From Flavihumibacter sp. UBA7668 (GTDB taxonomy: Bacteria; Bacteroidota; Bacteroidia; Chitinophagales; Chitinophagaceae): a stretch of DNA of 64,000 bases. The number at the start of each line of letters is the position of its first letter. The first letter of the stretch is position 1. A program made the position numbers and the translations under genes. The notes beneath the pieces were generated by a model. It worked only from the letters and a program-made list of their open reading frames with translations, was not told where the DNA came from and made no database searches. Positions 43,345 to 53,468 of the stretch are shown piece by piece. The stretch spans positions 186,001 to 250,000 of the forward strand of contig NZ_DLHM01000004.1 in NCBI RefSeq assembly GCF_002483205.1, given 5' to 3'.

Positions 43345-45921
43345 ATGAGAATATTATTATTTATTGTTTTCTTATTGTCAGGATTGATTATCCGGGGCCA
43401 GGAACTGAGTTATTACCTGCCATCAACTCAAACCTACAATCCTGCTGTGCCTAAACCGGAAGAAGTCATCGGTCATAAAGTTGGGGAATGGCATATAACG
43501 CACGACCGGCTGGTAATGTATATGAGAGCCCTGGCCGCTGCGGCTCCTGATCGGATCCAATTACAGGTGATGGGTACCAGCTATGAAGCAAGACAGCAGG
43601 TCTTGCTTACGATCACGAGTAAAGAGAATCATCGCCAGTTAGAAAATATCCGGAAAGAGCACCTGCGTTTAAGTGACCCGGCGTTTACGGGTTCCATTGA
43701 TTTGGAGCGTATGCCGGCGGTTGTTTACCAGGGATTTTCGATTCATGGAAATGAACCAAGCGGTGCCAATGCAGCAATTTTAACAGCTTACCATTTGGCA
43801 GCAGCAACGGGTGCAGCCATCGATTCCTTATTGAAAGAGGTGGTCATATTATTTGATCCATCCTTTAATCCGGATGGACTTAACCGTTTTTCAACCTGGG
43901 CAAATATGCACCGTAGTCAGCATTTGGTAACAGATCCCGCTTCAAGAGAATTTAATGAAGTATGGCCGGGAGGGCGATACAATCACTACTGGTTCGATCT
44001 TAACCGGGATTGGCTGCCTGCCCAACATCGGGAAAGTCAGAATCGATTGAATATCTACCAGCATTGGCGTCCGAATATACTCACCGATCACCATGAAATG
44101 GGAAGTGATGCAACTTTCTTTTTTCAGCCCGGAGAACCAAGTCGGGTGAATCCGCTGACGCCGGTAAAAAATCAGGAACTGACACAGGCTGTTGCGAATT
44201 TTCATGCAAAATACCTGGATAAAATCGGCTCCCTGTATTATACAAAAGAAGGCTATGATGATTTTTATTATGGAAAAGGCTCCACTTATCCGGATGCACA
44301 GGGATGTATCGGAATTTTGTTTGAGCAGGCATCTTCACGCGGACATGCACAGCAAACAATAAACGGTGTGCTGACATTTCCATTTACGATCAGGAACCAG
44401 TTTACTACAACCCTGTCCACATTGGCTGCTGCCCGCGCAATGCGAACCGAACTGTTGCAATACCAGCGAAATTTTTATCAGCAGATGGCAAAAGAGGCAA
44501 AAGCTTCTCCGGTTAAAGGCTGGGTTTTCGGTAATGAATCTGATGAAACCCGCACCGGAATTTTTGTGGATATGTTGAAAAGGCATGAAATAAAGGTGGA
44601 GCAGTTGCAACAGGATGTTTCGATTGGTAAACAGTCCTTCAAACAAGGCAGCAGTTACCTGGTAAGAACGGAACAACCTCAATACAAATTGATTCAAACT
44701 TTCTTTGAGAAAATTCCTGAATACAAAGACAGCCTGTTTTATGATATAACAGCCTGGACGATGACAATGGCAATGGGCTTGAATAACAGCAGTCTGAATG
44801 CTGCTCAATTGGGAGCCTTAAAAACTACACCGGTAAATGTATGGAAAGGAACTAAAGGGACCGTCAACGCGGATACTTCAGCATATGCTTATGCATTTGA
44901 ATGGAGTGAATACAATGCGCCTAAAATGTTGAATAGTTTACTGAAAAAAGGAGTGGTTGTGCGGGTTGCAACAAAAGAATTTACTACTGGTATAAATGGA
45001 CAACCGAAAAAATTTCCTTTGGGATCATTGCTCATTCCGGTACAATTGCAATCGAAATCGCGGGGGGAATTATTGACTATCATGAAGGATGAAGCCCGTT
45101 TGAATAATATCAATGTGGAAGGAATTTCAACCGGAATGTCAATGGGTGGAATTGATTTGGGCAGTCGTTCACTTCAGCCGGTAACGGATCCCTCCATTGC
45201 GATGTTGGTAGGACCAGGAGTAAGTGCGCTCGATGCAGGAGAAGTCTGGCATTTACTGGACCAGCGATATGCGATGCCACCCAGCATGCTGGAAGCATCG
45301 GTATTTAATCGGATCAACCTATCGGGCTATAACACCCTGATTTTGGTTGGAGGAAATTATGCTGCTTTTCAGACGGATAAATTAAAAGCATGGGTTCAGG
45401 CTGGCGGATCGCTGATCCTGACAGAAGATGCGATTGAATGGGCGAAGCAGGCAGGATTGGTGAAACTGGAATTTAAGAAAACAGCCCCAGTTCTGGATAG
45501 TACGAAACAATTTCCCTATGCACAACGATCTGCAATTGTTGGTGCACAACAAATAAGGGGCGCCATTTTAAATGCGCAGGCTGATCTTACCCATCCATTG
45601 ACCTACGGTTATGAGGAGAATACCCTGTATTTGTTTAAACAGAATAATGTGTTCATGAAAATTCCATCCAATCAGTTTGCTGCTCCGATTCAATATGGAA
45701 CCCAGCCTCTGGCCAGTGGGTATATTTCACAACAGAACCTGGAATCGGTGAAAAAATCGGCAGCCGTAGTGGTGCAGGCGGTGGGCAGTGGCCGGATTAT
45801 TTGTATTGGTGATAATCCCAATTTCAGGGCTTATTGGCTGGGAGGAAGTAAGCTGTTTATGAATGCCATCTTTTTTGGCAGATTGATTGATGCCGGATCT
45901 GCCCGTGCGGATGAAGACTAA
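43345..45921 (+). CDS. M14-family zinc carboxypeptidase, large exported form
   Basis: An 858-residue protein from ATG 43345 with signal peptide (ILLFIVFLLSGLIIRGQ); the open frame extends 38 codons upstream without signal. The M14 zinc site is seen in SIHGNEPSGANAA (His, Glu) and LTDHHEMGSD (His), and YDDFYYGKGSTYPD fits the substrate pocket region. The C-terminal 400 residues include a GATase-like or Rossmann segment (TLILVGGNYAAFQ). Bacteroidota often have several of these in the periplasm for peptide use. It is the second M14 protein in the window. Confidence 0.87.
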   Translation: MRILLFIVFLLSGLIIRGQELSYYLPSTQTYNPAVPKPEEVIGHKVGEWHITHDRLVMYMRALAAAAPDRIQLQVMGTSYEARQQVLLTITSKENHRQLENIRKEHLRLSDPAFTGSIDLERMPAVVYQGFSIHGNEPSGANAAILTAYHLAAATGAAIDSLLKEVVILFDPSFNPDGLNRFSTWANMHRSQHLVTDPASREFNEVWPGGRYNHYWFDLNRDWLPAQHRESQNRLNIYQHWRPNILTDHHEMGSDATFFFQPGEPSRVNPLTPVKNQELTQAVANFHAKYLDKIGSLYYTKEGYDDFYYGKGSTYPDAQGCIGILFEQASSRGHAQQTINGVLTFPFTIRNQFTTTLSTLAAARAMRTELLQYQRNFYQQMAKEAKASPVKGWVFGNESDETRTGIFVDMLKRHEIKVEQLQQDVSIGKQSFKQGSSYLVRTEQPQYKLIQTFFEKIPEYKDSLFYDITAWTMTMAMGLNNSSLNAAQLGALKTTPVNVWKGTKGTVNADTSAYAYAFEWSEYNAPKMLNSLLKKGVVVRVATKEFTTGINGQPKKFPLGSLLIPVQLQSKSRGELLTIMKDEARLNNINVEGISTGMSMGGIDLGSRSLQPVTDPSIAMLVGPGVSALDAGEVWHLLDQRYAMPPSMLEASVFNRINLSGYNTLILVGGNYAAFQTDKLKAWVQAGGSLILTEDAIEWAKQAGLVKLEFKKTAPVLDSTKQFPYAQRSAIVGAQQIRGAILNAQADLTHPLTYGYEENTLYLFKQNNVFMKIPSNQFAAPIQYGTQPLASGYISQQNLESVKKSAAVVVQAVGSGRIICIGDNPNFRAYWLGGSKLFMNAIFFGRLIDAGSARADED

Positions 45922-46023
45922 CCGAAAGTTATTAACAAGGGTGAAAGAACGGTTTTTTGATGGGATAGGCTACCGTATATTGCCAGTTCAAAATACTATT
46001 TACGTAGCTAAAATTGGTAAGTT

Positions 46024-46443
46024 ATGATCAAGCTTCAGGTAATCGGAAATCTCGGCAGAGATTGCACAGTGAATAATGTAAATGGCCGTTCCGTTATGAA
46101 TTTTACAGTGGCACATACAGAGCGGTACAGAGATGCGCAGGGGAATCAGCAGGATAAAACCATTTGGGTGGATTGTGCCTATTGGTCAGATCGTACTGCT
46201 GTGGCTCCTTATCTGAAAAAAGGAACACAGGTGTATGTGGAAGGAACTCCGGAAGTTCGGACTTATGCAAAAAATGATGGATCAACAGGTGCATCCCTAT
46301 CCATGCGGGTGCTGAATGTTCAACTCCTGGGAGCAAGGCCAGAGGGACAGGGAGGTAGATATACACAGGGACCTGCACCAGCACAAGCTGCTTCACCGGC
46401 GCCGGTTAGTATGGACCATGGCGGGGATGATCTTCCATTTTAA
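46024..46443 (+). CDS. ssb: Single-stranded DNA-binding protein
   Basis: A 139-residue OB-fold protein that coats single-stranded DNA: KLQVIGNLGRDCTVN, WVDCAYWSDRTAVAPYLKKGTQVYVEG and SMRVLNVQLLG. The C-terminus ends in the acidic tip DHGGDDLPF, which recruits repair and replication partners. Genomes of this group often hold more than one ssb copy, so it need not be the main one. A strong terminator follows. Confidence 0.95.
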   Translation: MIKLQVIGNLGRDCTVNNVNGRSVMNFTVAHTERYRDAQGNQQDKTIWVDCAYWSDRTAVAPYLKKGTQVYVEGTPEVRTYAKNDGSTGASLSMRVLNVQLLGARPEGQGGRYTQGPAPAQAASPAPVSMDHGGDDLPF

Positions 46444-46468
46444 ATTTTGCCAGAGATTTTTATAACGG

Positions 46469-46495
46469 GTGCACCAATTATGGTGCACTTTTTTT
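46469..46495 (+). terminator. Rho-independent terminator of ssb
   Basis: GTGCACC and GGTGCAC form a 7-bp stem with loop AATTAT, followed by seven T. Confidence 0.9.
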
Positions 46496-46511
46496 ATTGT
46501 TTCTTTGCAGC

Positions 46512-47600
46512 ATGGCTGAAACACTTGTTCCTTACGAAACCCTGGTCAGTTTTACCAGGCAGTTATTTGAATCCATCGGTTGTTCCAAAGAAGATGCAGA
46601 AACTGCTACAACTGTTTTATTGAGTGCTGATTTGCGTGGTATTGATTCGCATGGTATAGCACGCCTTAGCGGATATATCCGCTTATGGGAAGCGGGAAGA
46701 GTAAAGGCTAATCCTTCCCTCCGTATTATTCATGAAACACCTTCAACCGCTGTGGTGGACGGCGATAGTGGATTGGGTTTGGTGGTGGCGCCGTACGCCA
46801 TGCAGATTGCCATCCGAAAAGCAGCAGCGGTAGGAACAGGCTGGGTAAGTGTTCAGAACAGTAATCATTATGGAATTGCAGGGTGGCATGCTATGATGGC
46901 GCTGGAGCAGGAAATGATTGGAATAAGTATGACCAATGCCAGTGCGTTGGTGGCGCCTACCTTTTCAGCTGAGCGTTTATTGGGAACCAATCCGATTTGT
47001 GTGGCGATACCTGCGGGGGAGGAGCCGGCATTTGTTGCAGATATGGCAACCACAACTGCTGCTAATGGCAAGCTGGAGATTTTACAAAGAAAAAACCTGG
47101 AAGCTCCTATCGGATGGATTCAGGATGCGGAAGGTAACCCAACATCCGATGCGCATGCATTGAAAACAGGCGGAGCTTTATTGCCATTAGGCGGTGATCG
47201 CGAACATGGCAGCCACAAGGGTTATGCGCTTGGGGCGATTGTTGATATTTTTTCAGCAGTTTTAAGTGGTGCCAATTACGGTCCATGGGTACCGCCTTTT
47301 CCGGCCTATGTACCCATGCCAACGGGTATGCCTGGTAAAGGAATCGGACATTTTTTTGGCGCGATGCGGATTGATGCCTTTCGTCCGGCTGCTGAGTTTA
47401 AAAAGGATATGGATCAGTGGATCCGGCGGTTCCGGGGGGCAAAGACAGTGGAAGGTGCGGATTCTGTGCTGGTGCCGGGTGATCCGGAAAGGGAGTTGGA
47501 AGCGATCCGGAAAACAGCTGGGATCCCCTTATTGCCTGCCGTAATCGATGATCTTCAATCTCTGGCGCAAAAATTTTCGATTCCACTACGATTGGTGTAA
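46512..47600 (+). CDS. Ldh-family NAD(P)-dependent oxidoreductase
   Basis: A 362-residue protein from ATG 46512 of the malate/L-sulfolactate/ureidoglycolate dehydrogenase (Ldh_2) family. Typical blocks are RGIDSHGIARLSGYI, VQNSNHYGIAGWHA (catalytic His), LLGTNPICVAIP, DMATTTAANGK, and GSHKGYALGAIVDI. It oxidises a 2-hydroxyacid to a 2-oxoacid with NAD(P), but the exact substrate (malate, lactate, sulfolactate or ureidoglycolate) cannot be told. It follows ssb after its terminator, so it has its own promoter. Confidence 0.9.
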   Translation: MAETLVPYETLVSFTRQLFESIGCSKEDAETATTVLLSADLRGIDSHGIARLSGYIRLWEAGRVKANPSLRIIHETPSTAVVDGDSGLGLVVAPYAMQIAIRKAAAVGTGWVSVQNSNHYGIAGWHAMMALEQEMIGISMTNASALVAPTFSAERLLGTNPICVAIPAGEEPAFVADMATTTAANGKLEILQRKNLEAPIGWIQDAEGNPTSDAHALKTGGALLPLGGDREHGSHKGYALGAIVDIFSAVLSGANYGPWVPPFPAYVPMPTGMPGKGIGHFFGAMRIDAFRPAAEFKKDMDQWIRRFRGAKTVEGADSVLVPGDPERELEAIRKTAGIPLLPAVIDDLQSLAQKFSIPLRLV

Positions 47601-47691
47601 ATTCGCTGCCGCTTAATCATTGATTGGGCTGTTTTGTTTAATATTTTTTAATGACAGGTTGTGATTTCAACCTCTCGCAAATCAACTGTTG

Positions 47692-49011
47692 ATGAAAGTA
47701 ATGAAGTTCGGTGGTACCTCTGTTGGGAAACCGGAGAGAATGCACCAGGTAGCCCAGTTAATAACAAAAGACGGGGAAGCAAAAATTGTAGTGCTGAGTG
47801 CACTCAGTGGTACCACCAATACACTGGTATCCATTGGCGATGCACTTTCCAAAGGCGATAAAGCCGGAGCAAAACAAATTGTTGATCAGCTGGAGGCACA
47901 CTATAAACAGTTCATACTTGATTTGCTGAAAAAGGAAGAAACCAGAGCTAAGGCGAATGCACAGATCAGCGAACATTTCGAGTTTCTGAATATCATTACA
48001 AAAATCTCCTTTAATGATGCGCTGAATAAGGATATCCTTGCGCAGGGCGAATTAATGAGTACCAAATTATTCTCCCTTTACCTGGAAGAGCAGGGTATAG
48101 ATCATGCCTTGTTGCCAGCGCTGGAGTTTATGAGTATTGATGCCAACGATGAGCCACAGGTTGCTGCTATCCGTAAGAAGCTGAATGCAATATTGGCTGC
48201 ACATTCCGCTAAAAAATTATTTATCACACAAGGATATATTTGCCGGAATGCCCGCGGTGAAGTTGATAATCTGAAAAGAGGTGGAAGCGATTACACTGCT
48301 TCTCTGGTTGCTGCAGCTACGAATAGTTCAGTTTGTGAAATCTGGACGGATATTGATGGCATGCACAATAATGATCCCCGTGTTGTGGACAAAACAGTTC
48401 CTATTGAGCAACTGAGCTTTGAAGAGGCTGCAGAGCTGGCTTATTTCGGTGCAAAAATTTTGCATCCTACCTGTATCTGGCCTGCACAGCAGGAGCGTGT
48501 TCCGGTGAAATTACTCAACACTATGCAGCCGGAAGCTGCAGGTACAACTATTACCCAGGAAGCAGGCTCTGTTGGTGTTAAAGCGATTGCAGCAAAAGAC
48601 GGCATCATCGCAATAAAAATAAAAAGCAGCCGGATGTTGCTTGCTTACGGATTTCTGCGTAAAATTTTTGAAGTTTTTGAAAAGTATCGCACCCCGATTG
48701 ATATGATTACCACTTCAGAGGTTGCGGTATCGGTGACAATTGACAGCGATGTTTTTTTGAAAGAAATTGTAAAGGAATTAGAGCCATTTGGAACAGTAGA
48801 AGTGGATCGCGATCAGAGTATAGTTTCCATCGTAGGCAATGAAATCGCAGAAACCAAAGATGTACTGAGTAGGTTATTTGATTCGTTGAAACAAGTACCG
48901 GTACGAATGGTAAGTTATGGTGGCAGCCGTCATAACATTTCCCTGCTCATTCCTTCCACATTCAAACAACAAACCCTGCAACTCCTCAACTCCGGTCTGT
49001 TCGGCCTTTAG
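47692..49011 (+). CDS. lysC: Aspartate kinase
   Basis: A 439-residue monofunctional aspartokinase from ATG 47692 (MKVMKFGGTSVG), the first step of Lys, Met, Thr and diaminopimelate synthesis. Kinase motifs are KFGGTSVG, RGGSDYTASL and the AELAYFGAKILHP block. The C-terminal 140 residues form two ACT domains (DGIIAIKIKSSRM, VEVDRDQSIVSIVGNEIA), so feedback inhibition by an amino acid is expected. Many Bacteroidota have a fused ThrA; this one stands alone. A hairpin repeat follows at once after the stop. Confidence 0.95.
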   Translation: MKVMKFGGTSVGKPERMHQVAQLITKDGEAKIVVLSALSGTTNTLVSIGDALSKGDKAGAKQIVDQLEAHYKQFILDLLKKEETRAKANAQISEHFEFLNIITKISFNDALNKDILAQGELMSTKLFSLYLEEQGIDHALLPALEFMSIDANDEPQVAAIRKKLNAILAAHSAKKLFITQGYICRNARGEVDNLKRGGSDYTASLVAAATNSSVCEIWTDIDGMHNNDPRVVDKTVPIEQLSFEEAAELAYFGAKILHPTCIWPAQQERVPVKLLNTMQPEAAGTTITQEAGSVGVKAIAAKDGIIAIKIKSSRMLLAYGFLRKIFEVFEKYRTPIDMITTSEVAVSVTIDSDVFLKEIVKELEPFGTVEVDRDQSIVSIVGNEIAETKDVLSRLFDSLKQVPVRMVSYGGSRHNISLLIPSTFKQQTLQLLNSGLFGL

Positions 49012-49135
49012 GTGTCAGACAGGTGTTAGAACGTTGTTAGAGAGACGTCAGATACATGTTAGAACACAATTCTAATATGTATCTGATACGTATTCTAACA
49101 CCTGTCTGATACCTGTCTAACTGGTATCTGACGTC
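49012..49135. repeat. Intergenic hairpin repeat, copy A
   Basis: A 124-base structured element between convergent lysC and the hydrolase gene. The 17-mer TCAGACAGGTGTTAGAA at 49015-49031 is exactly inverted at 49093-49109, and a variant at 49048-49064 pairs with 49070-49086 (16 pairs plus one G-T). The result is one long nested hairpin. The same 17-mer recurs in copy B at 54745-54818. There is no T-run, so it is not a standard terminator. Confidence 0.88.
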
Positions 49136-49136
49136 T

Positions 49137-50078
49137 TTACCTCTTCTTCAGGATCAGGTCCTGGTCAAACATCCATTGGTAAACGAATTTCATCCATTCC
49201 ACATCACTGGTTGGATTCTTCATCCCAAACCCATGTCCCCCTTTTTCATAGGTGTACATATCATGTTTGACCTTCGCCTTTTCAAGGACATCCATAAGTT
49301 TCAGGCTGTTGTCAATCTTTACGGTTCGGTCATCCTTGGCATGCACCAGGAAAACAGGGGGTGTTTTTTTCACTACCTGATTCTCCAAAGAGAAAAATTT
49401 AACCTGCGCTGGATCTGCCTCTTTTCCCAATAAAGCTTCACGGCTGCCCTTATGCGCAAATTCATCTGCAAAACTGATAACAGGATAAACCAGAATGGAG
49501 AAATCCGGACGTAAGGATGTTTTCAGCGGATTGCTGATAAATGCCTGATCAAAATGTACAGTTGCTGATCCGGCAAGATGACCGCCCGCACTAAAGCCCA
49601 TTATCCCGATCTGCTTCGGATTCAATTGCCAGAGTTTTGCCTTTTCCCGCACCAACTGAATAGCACGCTGTGCATCCTGTATAGGGCCAATGGTTTTGTT
49701 TTCCATTATCTCATCCGAAGGCAGTCGGTATTTTAGAACAAATGCAGTAACACCCCATTCATTGAATTTTTTAGCAACCTCCTCTCCTTCATGTCCCGCT
49801 GCCAGAACCCGATAACCCCCACCCGGACAAATAATCACCGCCGTGCCGTTTGATTTGGACGCATCAGGCAGGTAAGCGGTTAGGGTTGGTTTACTTACAC
49901 CGGAAATTATTAATCGACCACTTCCATTGTTTTCGGATTTCTCCACCAGATTTCCAGGCCTGGAATTTGGAATAGAGTCCTCCGGATAGAGGTCAAATAC
50001 ATCCTGGGCAGACAGGTTCAGCGCTAGAGTTGTCATCAAAAAAAATAGGATGAACGCTTTCAGTTGAATTGCTTTCAT
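49137..50078 (-). CDS. Exported alpha/beta hydrolase (acetyl-esterase-like)
   Basis: A 313-residue protein with a signal peptide (FILFFLMTTLALNLSAQ). The oxyanion HGGG region appears as IICPGGGYRVL, the nucleophile as GFSAGGHLAGS, the acid as HAKDDRTV and the His as YEKGGHGFG. This is the pattern of BD-FAE/acetyl-xylan-esterase-like hydrolases of Bacteroidota, which remove acyl groups from carbohydrates. No glycoside hydrolase lies nearby. Substrate unknown. Confidence 0.88.
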   Translation of the reverse strand: MKAIQLKAFILFFLMTTLALNLSAQDVFDLYPEDSIPNSRPGNLVEKSENNGSGRLIISGVSKPTLTAYLPDASKSNGTAVIICPGGGYRVLAAGHEGEEVAKKFNEWGVTAFVLKYRLPSDEIMENKTIGPIQDAQRAIQLVREKAKLWQLNPKQIGIMGFSAGGHLAGSATVHFDQAFISNPLKTSLRPDFSILVYPVISFADEFAHKGSREALLGKEADPAQVKFFSLENQVVKKTPPVFLVHAKDDRTVKIDNSLKLMDVLEKAKVKHDMYTYEKGGHGFGMKNPTSDVEWMKFVYQWMFDQDLILKKR

Positions 50079-50123
50079 CCTATGAATATAAAAACAGAAT
50101 GTGAAATATCAGAAACTCATCTG

Positions 50124-51173
50124 TTAAATCACCAGCATCGCATCTCCATAACTGAAGAAACGATACTTGTCCTTAATGGCTTTTTTGTAAGCTTCCATCG
50201 CCAGATCATAACCGGCAAAGGCGCAGGTCATAATCAGCAAGCTGGTTTTTGGCAGATGAAAATTCGTAACCAGGGAGTCGGCAATTGAAAACTCATAAGG
50301 CGGGTGGATAAAGTGATTGGTCCAGCCTTCTGATGGCTTCAATAATTTTTCTGCCGTAAAGGATGATTCAATGGCACGCATGGTGGTGGTTCCAATTGAA
50401 CAGATGCGGTGATTATTTGTCTTTGCCTTATTTACAATCTGGCAAGCCATATCATCGATTCGGAAATATTCTGCATCCATCTTGTGTTTGGAAAGATCTT
50501 CCACTTCAATTGGTCGGAACGTACCAAGACCAGTATGCAGCGTTACCTCAGCAAACCGAATCCCTTTGATTTCCAGACGCTTGATCAGCTCCCGGCTGAA
50601 ATGCAATCCGGCTGTTGGTGCTGCAACAGCTCCTTCATGTTTTGCATATACAGTCTGGTATCGCTCTTTATCTTCCTCATCCGGCTTGCGCTTGATGTAT
50701 TTTGGCAGCGGAGTTTCTCCAAGGAATTCCAACATCTGACGGAATTCTTCATCAGTTCCTTCCCATAAAAAACGAATGGTACGTCCACGGCTGGTGGTAT
50801 TATCAATTACCTCCGCAACCAGTTCATCATTTTCACCAAAGTAAAGTTTATTTCCAACCCGGATTTTACGGGCCGGATCAACGATAACATCCCATAACCG
50901 ATTGGGTTTATTCAACTCACGTAACAGGAAAACTTCAATTTTTGCACCGGTTTTTTCCTTGCGGCCATACATACGCGCAGGGAAAACTTTTGTATTATTT
51001 ACAACGAATACATCCTTGTCATCAAAATATTCAAGGATATCACGAAATGTCTTATTCTCAATGTTTCCGGTTTTCCGATGAACAACCATCAGACGGCTGT
51101 CTTCACGTTTTTTCGCAGGGTTTTGTGCAATAAGGTTGAGGGGCAGATCGAACTTAAACTGTGATAACTTCAT
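50124..51173 (-). CDS. queA: S-adenosylmethionine:tRNA ribosyltransferase-isomerase
   Basis: A 349-residue enzyme from ATG 51173 (MKLSQFKFDLPLNLIAQ), which makes epoxyqueuosine from preQ1-tRNA. Family blocks are FVVNNTKVFPARMYGRK, GAVAAPTAGLHFS, LHTGLGTFRPIEVED, IGTTTMRAIES and TNFHLPKTSLLIMTCAFAG. Length is normal. It contributes with mnmA to wobble-base tRNA modification. An upstream extension to 51206 is not used. Confidence 0.97.
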   Translation of the reverse strand: MKLSQFKFDLPLNLIAQNPAKKREDSRLMVVHRKTGNIENKTFRDILEYFDDKDVFVVNNTKVFPARMYGRKEKTGAKIEVFLLRELNKPNRLWDVIVDPARKIRVGNKLYFGENDELVAEVIDNTTSRGRTIRFLWEGTDEEFRQMLEFLGETPLPKYIKRKPDEEDKERYQTVYAKHEGAVAAPTAGLHFSRELIKRLEIKGIRFAEVTLHTGLGTFRPIEVEDLSKHKMDAEYFRIDDMACQIVNKAKTNNHRICSIGTTTMRAIESSFTAEKLLKPSEGWTNHFIHPPYEFSIADSLVTNFHLPKTSLLIMTCAFAGYDLAMEAYKKAIKDKYRFFSYGDAMLVI

Positions 51174-51325
51174 GTATAAAATGGTTTTTACAACCATCAG
51201 CCACACGACACAAATCGAAATCCCGGGAAGAGGGGGGTGTCTTGTACAACCCGGACTTACGGCTCCGGATTTGTTATCATGTTACGGCATGATGTTTAAA
51301 TGGGTGCAAAGGTAGGATTTTATTA

Positions 51326-53053
51326 TCAATCCAACCAATTTCCCTGGCCAGGTATGGCCGCCAGTAATTGCCGGGTTACCGGAGATAAAGGATGGTTTAT
51401 AACCTGCTCAGTTTCACCTATTTCTGCAATTTTTCCGCTTTCCATTACCAGGATCCGATCACTGATATATTGAACCACCGCAAGGTCATGGGTGATAAAT
51501 ACCGCAGTGAAACCAAATCCGGCTTTCAATTCATTGATCAGGTTTAATACCTGGGCCTGAACACTAACATCCAATGCGCTGACACTTTCATCAAAAACTA
51601 TAAACCGGGGTTCCAGTGCCAGGGCGCGGGCAATCCCAATCCGCTGTCTTTGTCCGCCACTGAATGCATGCGGGTAACGATGGTAATGTTCCGGTAGCAG
51701 ATGTACCCGTTCCAATAACTCAATCACTTTCTCTTTTTGCCTGGATGCCTTCATTTCCGGTTGATGCACCTGCAGGGTTTCCCTAATCGCTTCCCCAATC
51801 GTAATTCTTGGATTAAGGGATCCATAAGGATCCTGAAAAACCAACTGAATATCTTTCCGCAGCTGCCTCCAGTCCTTTTTGGGAAGTTTGGTCAGGTCTT
51901 TTCCTTCCAATGTTATAGTGCCATCCGTAATCGGAATCAATTGCAATAATGCACGGCCAAAACTTGTTTTGCCACATCCGGATTCACCCACAATACCAAG
52001 TGTTTCTCCTTTATAAATTTCGACACTGAGGTCATCAACCGCCTTTGTGAATTCAACCGCTTTCCCAAATAGTGGAGCCCGTTTCGGATACCAGATTTTT
52101 AAGGATTTTACCTGCATGATTACCTGTTTTTCAACAGGCATGTTATCAGGCGATGTTTCGTGTAGCCGGTTGCTGACGAGTGCTGCTTTTGGTGTTGTTG
52201 ATAAAAAATCATCCACCACCGGTAACACCTGACCTTTTTTATAGAGAATTGGTCTGCAGGCAAGAAGTGCTTTTGTATAGGGATGTTGCGGATTTGAAAA
52301 TAGGGATTCACAGGTTCCGGTTTCTACAATTTCCCCTTTATACAATACGATTACCCGATCTGCGAAATCACGAACCAGTCCGAGATCATGTGTAATAAAC
52401 AACAATCCCATATTCGTTTGTGCCTGCAGGTTGGTTAGTAGTTCCAATATGCTTTTCTGCACCGTTACATCCAATGCCGTTGTTGGTTCATCCGCAATCA
52501 GGAGAGATGGCTGGCAGGAGAGTGCCATCGCGATCATAACCCGCTGTTTTTGCCCTCCGCTTAGTTGATGCGGAAATTTTTTCAGAACATGTACGGGGTC
52601 TGGCAAACGAACCTGTTTGAAGAGTTCAATTACTTTATTTTTGGCTTCTGTTCTGCTGCATTTGGTATGTGTGCGAATCGCTTCCATTACCTGATTGCCG
52701 CAGGTAAAAACAGGATTCAATGCCGACATAGGTTCCTGAAAAATCATGGAAATATCCTTTCCTCTGATTTGGCGAAGATCAGGCTCAGCAAGAGTTAGCA
52801 AATTGTCTGCATGCAGCCCGTTTTTGCTGAATATTATTTCACCTGACTGGTAACGGGTAGTTTTCTCAGGTAAGAGTTGAAGAATGGAAAGAGAACTGAC
52901 AGATTTGCCAGATCCCGATTCACCCACAACCGCAACAATTTCTCCTCTGTTGATGTGAAATGAAATTCCATGGAGGGCTGTCCGGATTTCATTCTGCTGA
53001 TTGAATCCTACCGTCAGATTTCGAACTTCCAGCAAGGGTAGCGGTGCAGCCAT
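51326..53053 (-). CDS. Double ABC transporter ATP-binding protein, peptide type
   Basis: A 575-residue protein with two complete ABC ATPase domains: Walker A GESGSGKS and signature LSGGQKQR in the first half, GESGCGKT and FSGGQRQR in the second. This is the fused DppD-DppF (GsiA/YejF) design for oligopeptide or nickel import. No permease or binding protein gene is adjacent. It begins 2 bases after the stop of a small lipoprotein gene, so they are co-transcribed. Confidence 0.92.
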   Translation of the reverse strand: MAAPLPLLEVRNLTVGFNQQNEIRTALHGISFHINRGEIVAVVGESGSGKSVSSLSILQLLPEKTTRYQSGEIIFSKNGLHADNLLTLAEPDLRQIRGKDISMIFQEPMSALNPVFTCGNQVMEAIRTHTKCSRTEAKNKVIELFKQVRLPDPVHVLKKFPHQLSGGQKQRVMIAMALSCQPSLLIADEPTTALDVTVQKSILELLTNLQAQTNMGLLFITHDLGLVRDFADRVIVLYKGEIVETGTCESLFSNPQHPYTKALLACRPILYKKGQVLPVVDDFLSTTPKAALVSNRLHETSPDNMPVEKQVIMQVKSLKIWYPKRAPLFGKAVEFTKAVDDLSVEIYKGETLGIVGESGCGKTSFGRALLQLIPITDGTITLEGKDLTKLPKKDWRQLRKDIQLVFQDPYGSLNPRITIGEAIRETLQVHQPEMKASRQKEKVIELLERVHLLPEHYHRYPHAFSGGQRQRIGIARALALEPRFIVFDESVSALDVSVQAQVLNLINELKAGFGFTAVFITHDLAVVQYISDRILVMESGKIAEIGETEQVINHPLSPVTRQLLAAIPGQGNWLD

Positions 53054-53054
53054 C

Positions 53055-53450
53055 TTACCGGTTAATTTTTTTAATCCTGGTTATGGAAAGTTTTGCTTCC
53101 GGTGAAGGGTAATAAGCCATGCATACCATGCATTCTTCCTGTACCTTATTGGGTATTATTTCAAAATAAAAACGATCCCCTTCTTTTATGCCGGTTTTTT
53201 CAAAGTTGCAGGTGTTTGCAATGGTGAATACATTGTTGAAACTGGTTGCACGTTTTTCATCTCTGAAACTGGCCGTTAATTTATCCGGACTGATGTTACC
53301 CGACTCTACAGACACTACAAGATGACTGCAAATTTCACTGATAACCAATTTTCCGACAAGCGGACTTGTATTGTCAGCTTTTGAAGCAGTTTTACAGGAA
53401 TTGATTCCGGCAATACCAAACCCCATCAATAAATAAAAATAGCATTTCAT
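53055..53450 (-). CDS. Small lipoprotein of unknown function
   Basis: A 131-residue protein with a lipobox (GINSC) near residue 19. The mature part has several Cys (EICSHLV, NTCNFEK, EECMVCMAYY) and mostly beta structure, which may be disulfide-bonded in the periplasm. It sits between the AMP nucleosidase gene and the double ABC ATPase gene on the same strand (18 and 1 base gaps). I do not recognise it. Confidence 0.7.
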   Translation of the reverse strand: MKCYFYLLMGFGIAGINSCKTASKADNTSPLVGKLVISEICSHLVVSVESGNISPDKLTASFRDEKRATSFNNVFTIANTCNFEKTGIKEGDRFYFEIIPNKVQEECMVCMAYYPSPEAKLSITRIKKINR

Positions 53451-53468
53451 TCGACTGCTTTACATATT

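Noticed and set aside
49012..49135. Classical terminator between lysC and the hydrolase gene
   Set aside because: The stem is long but no T-run follows on either strand, and the same sequence is repeated at 54.75 kb.
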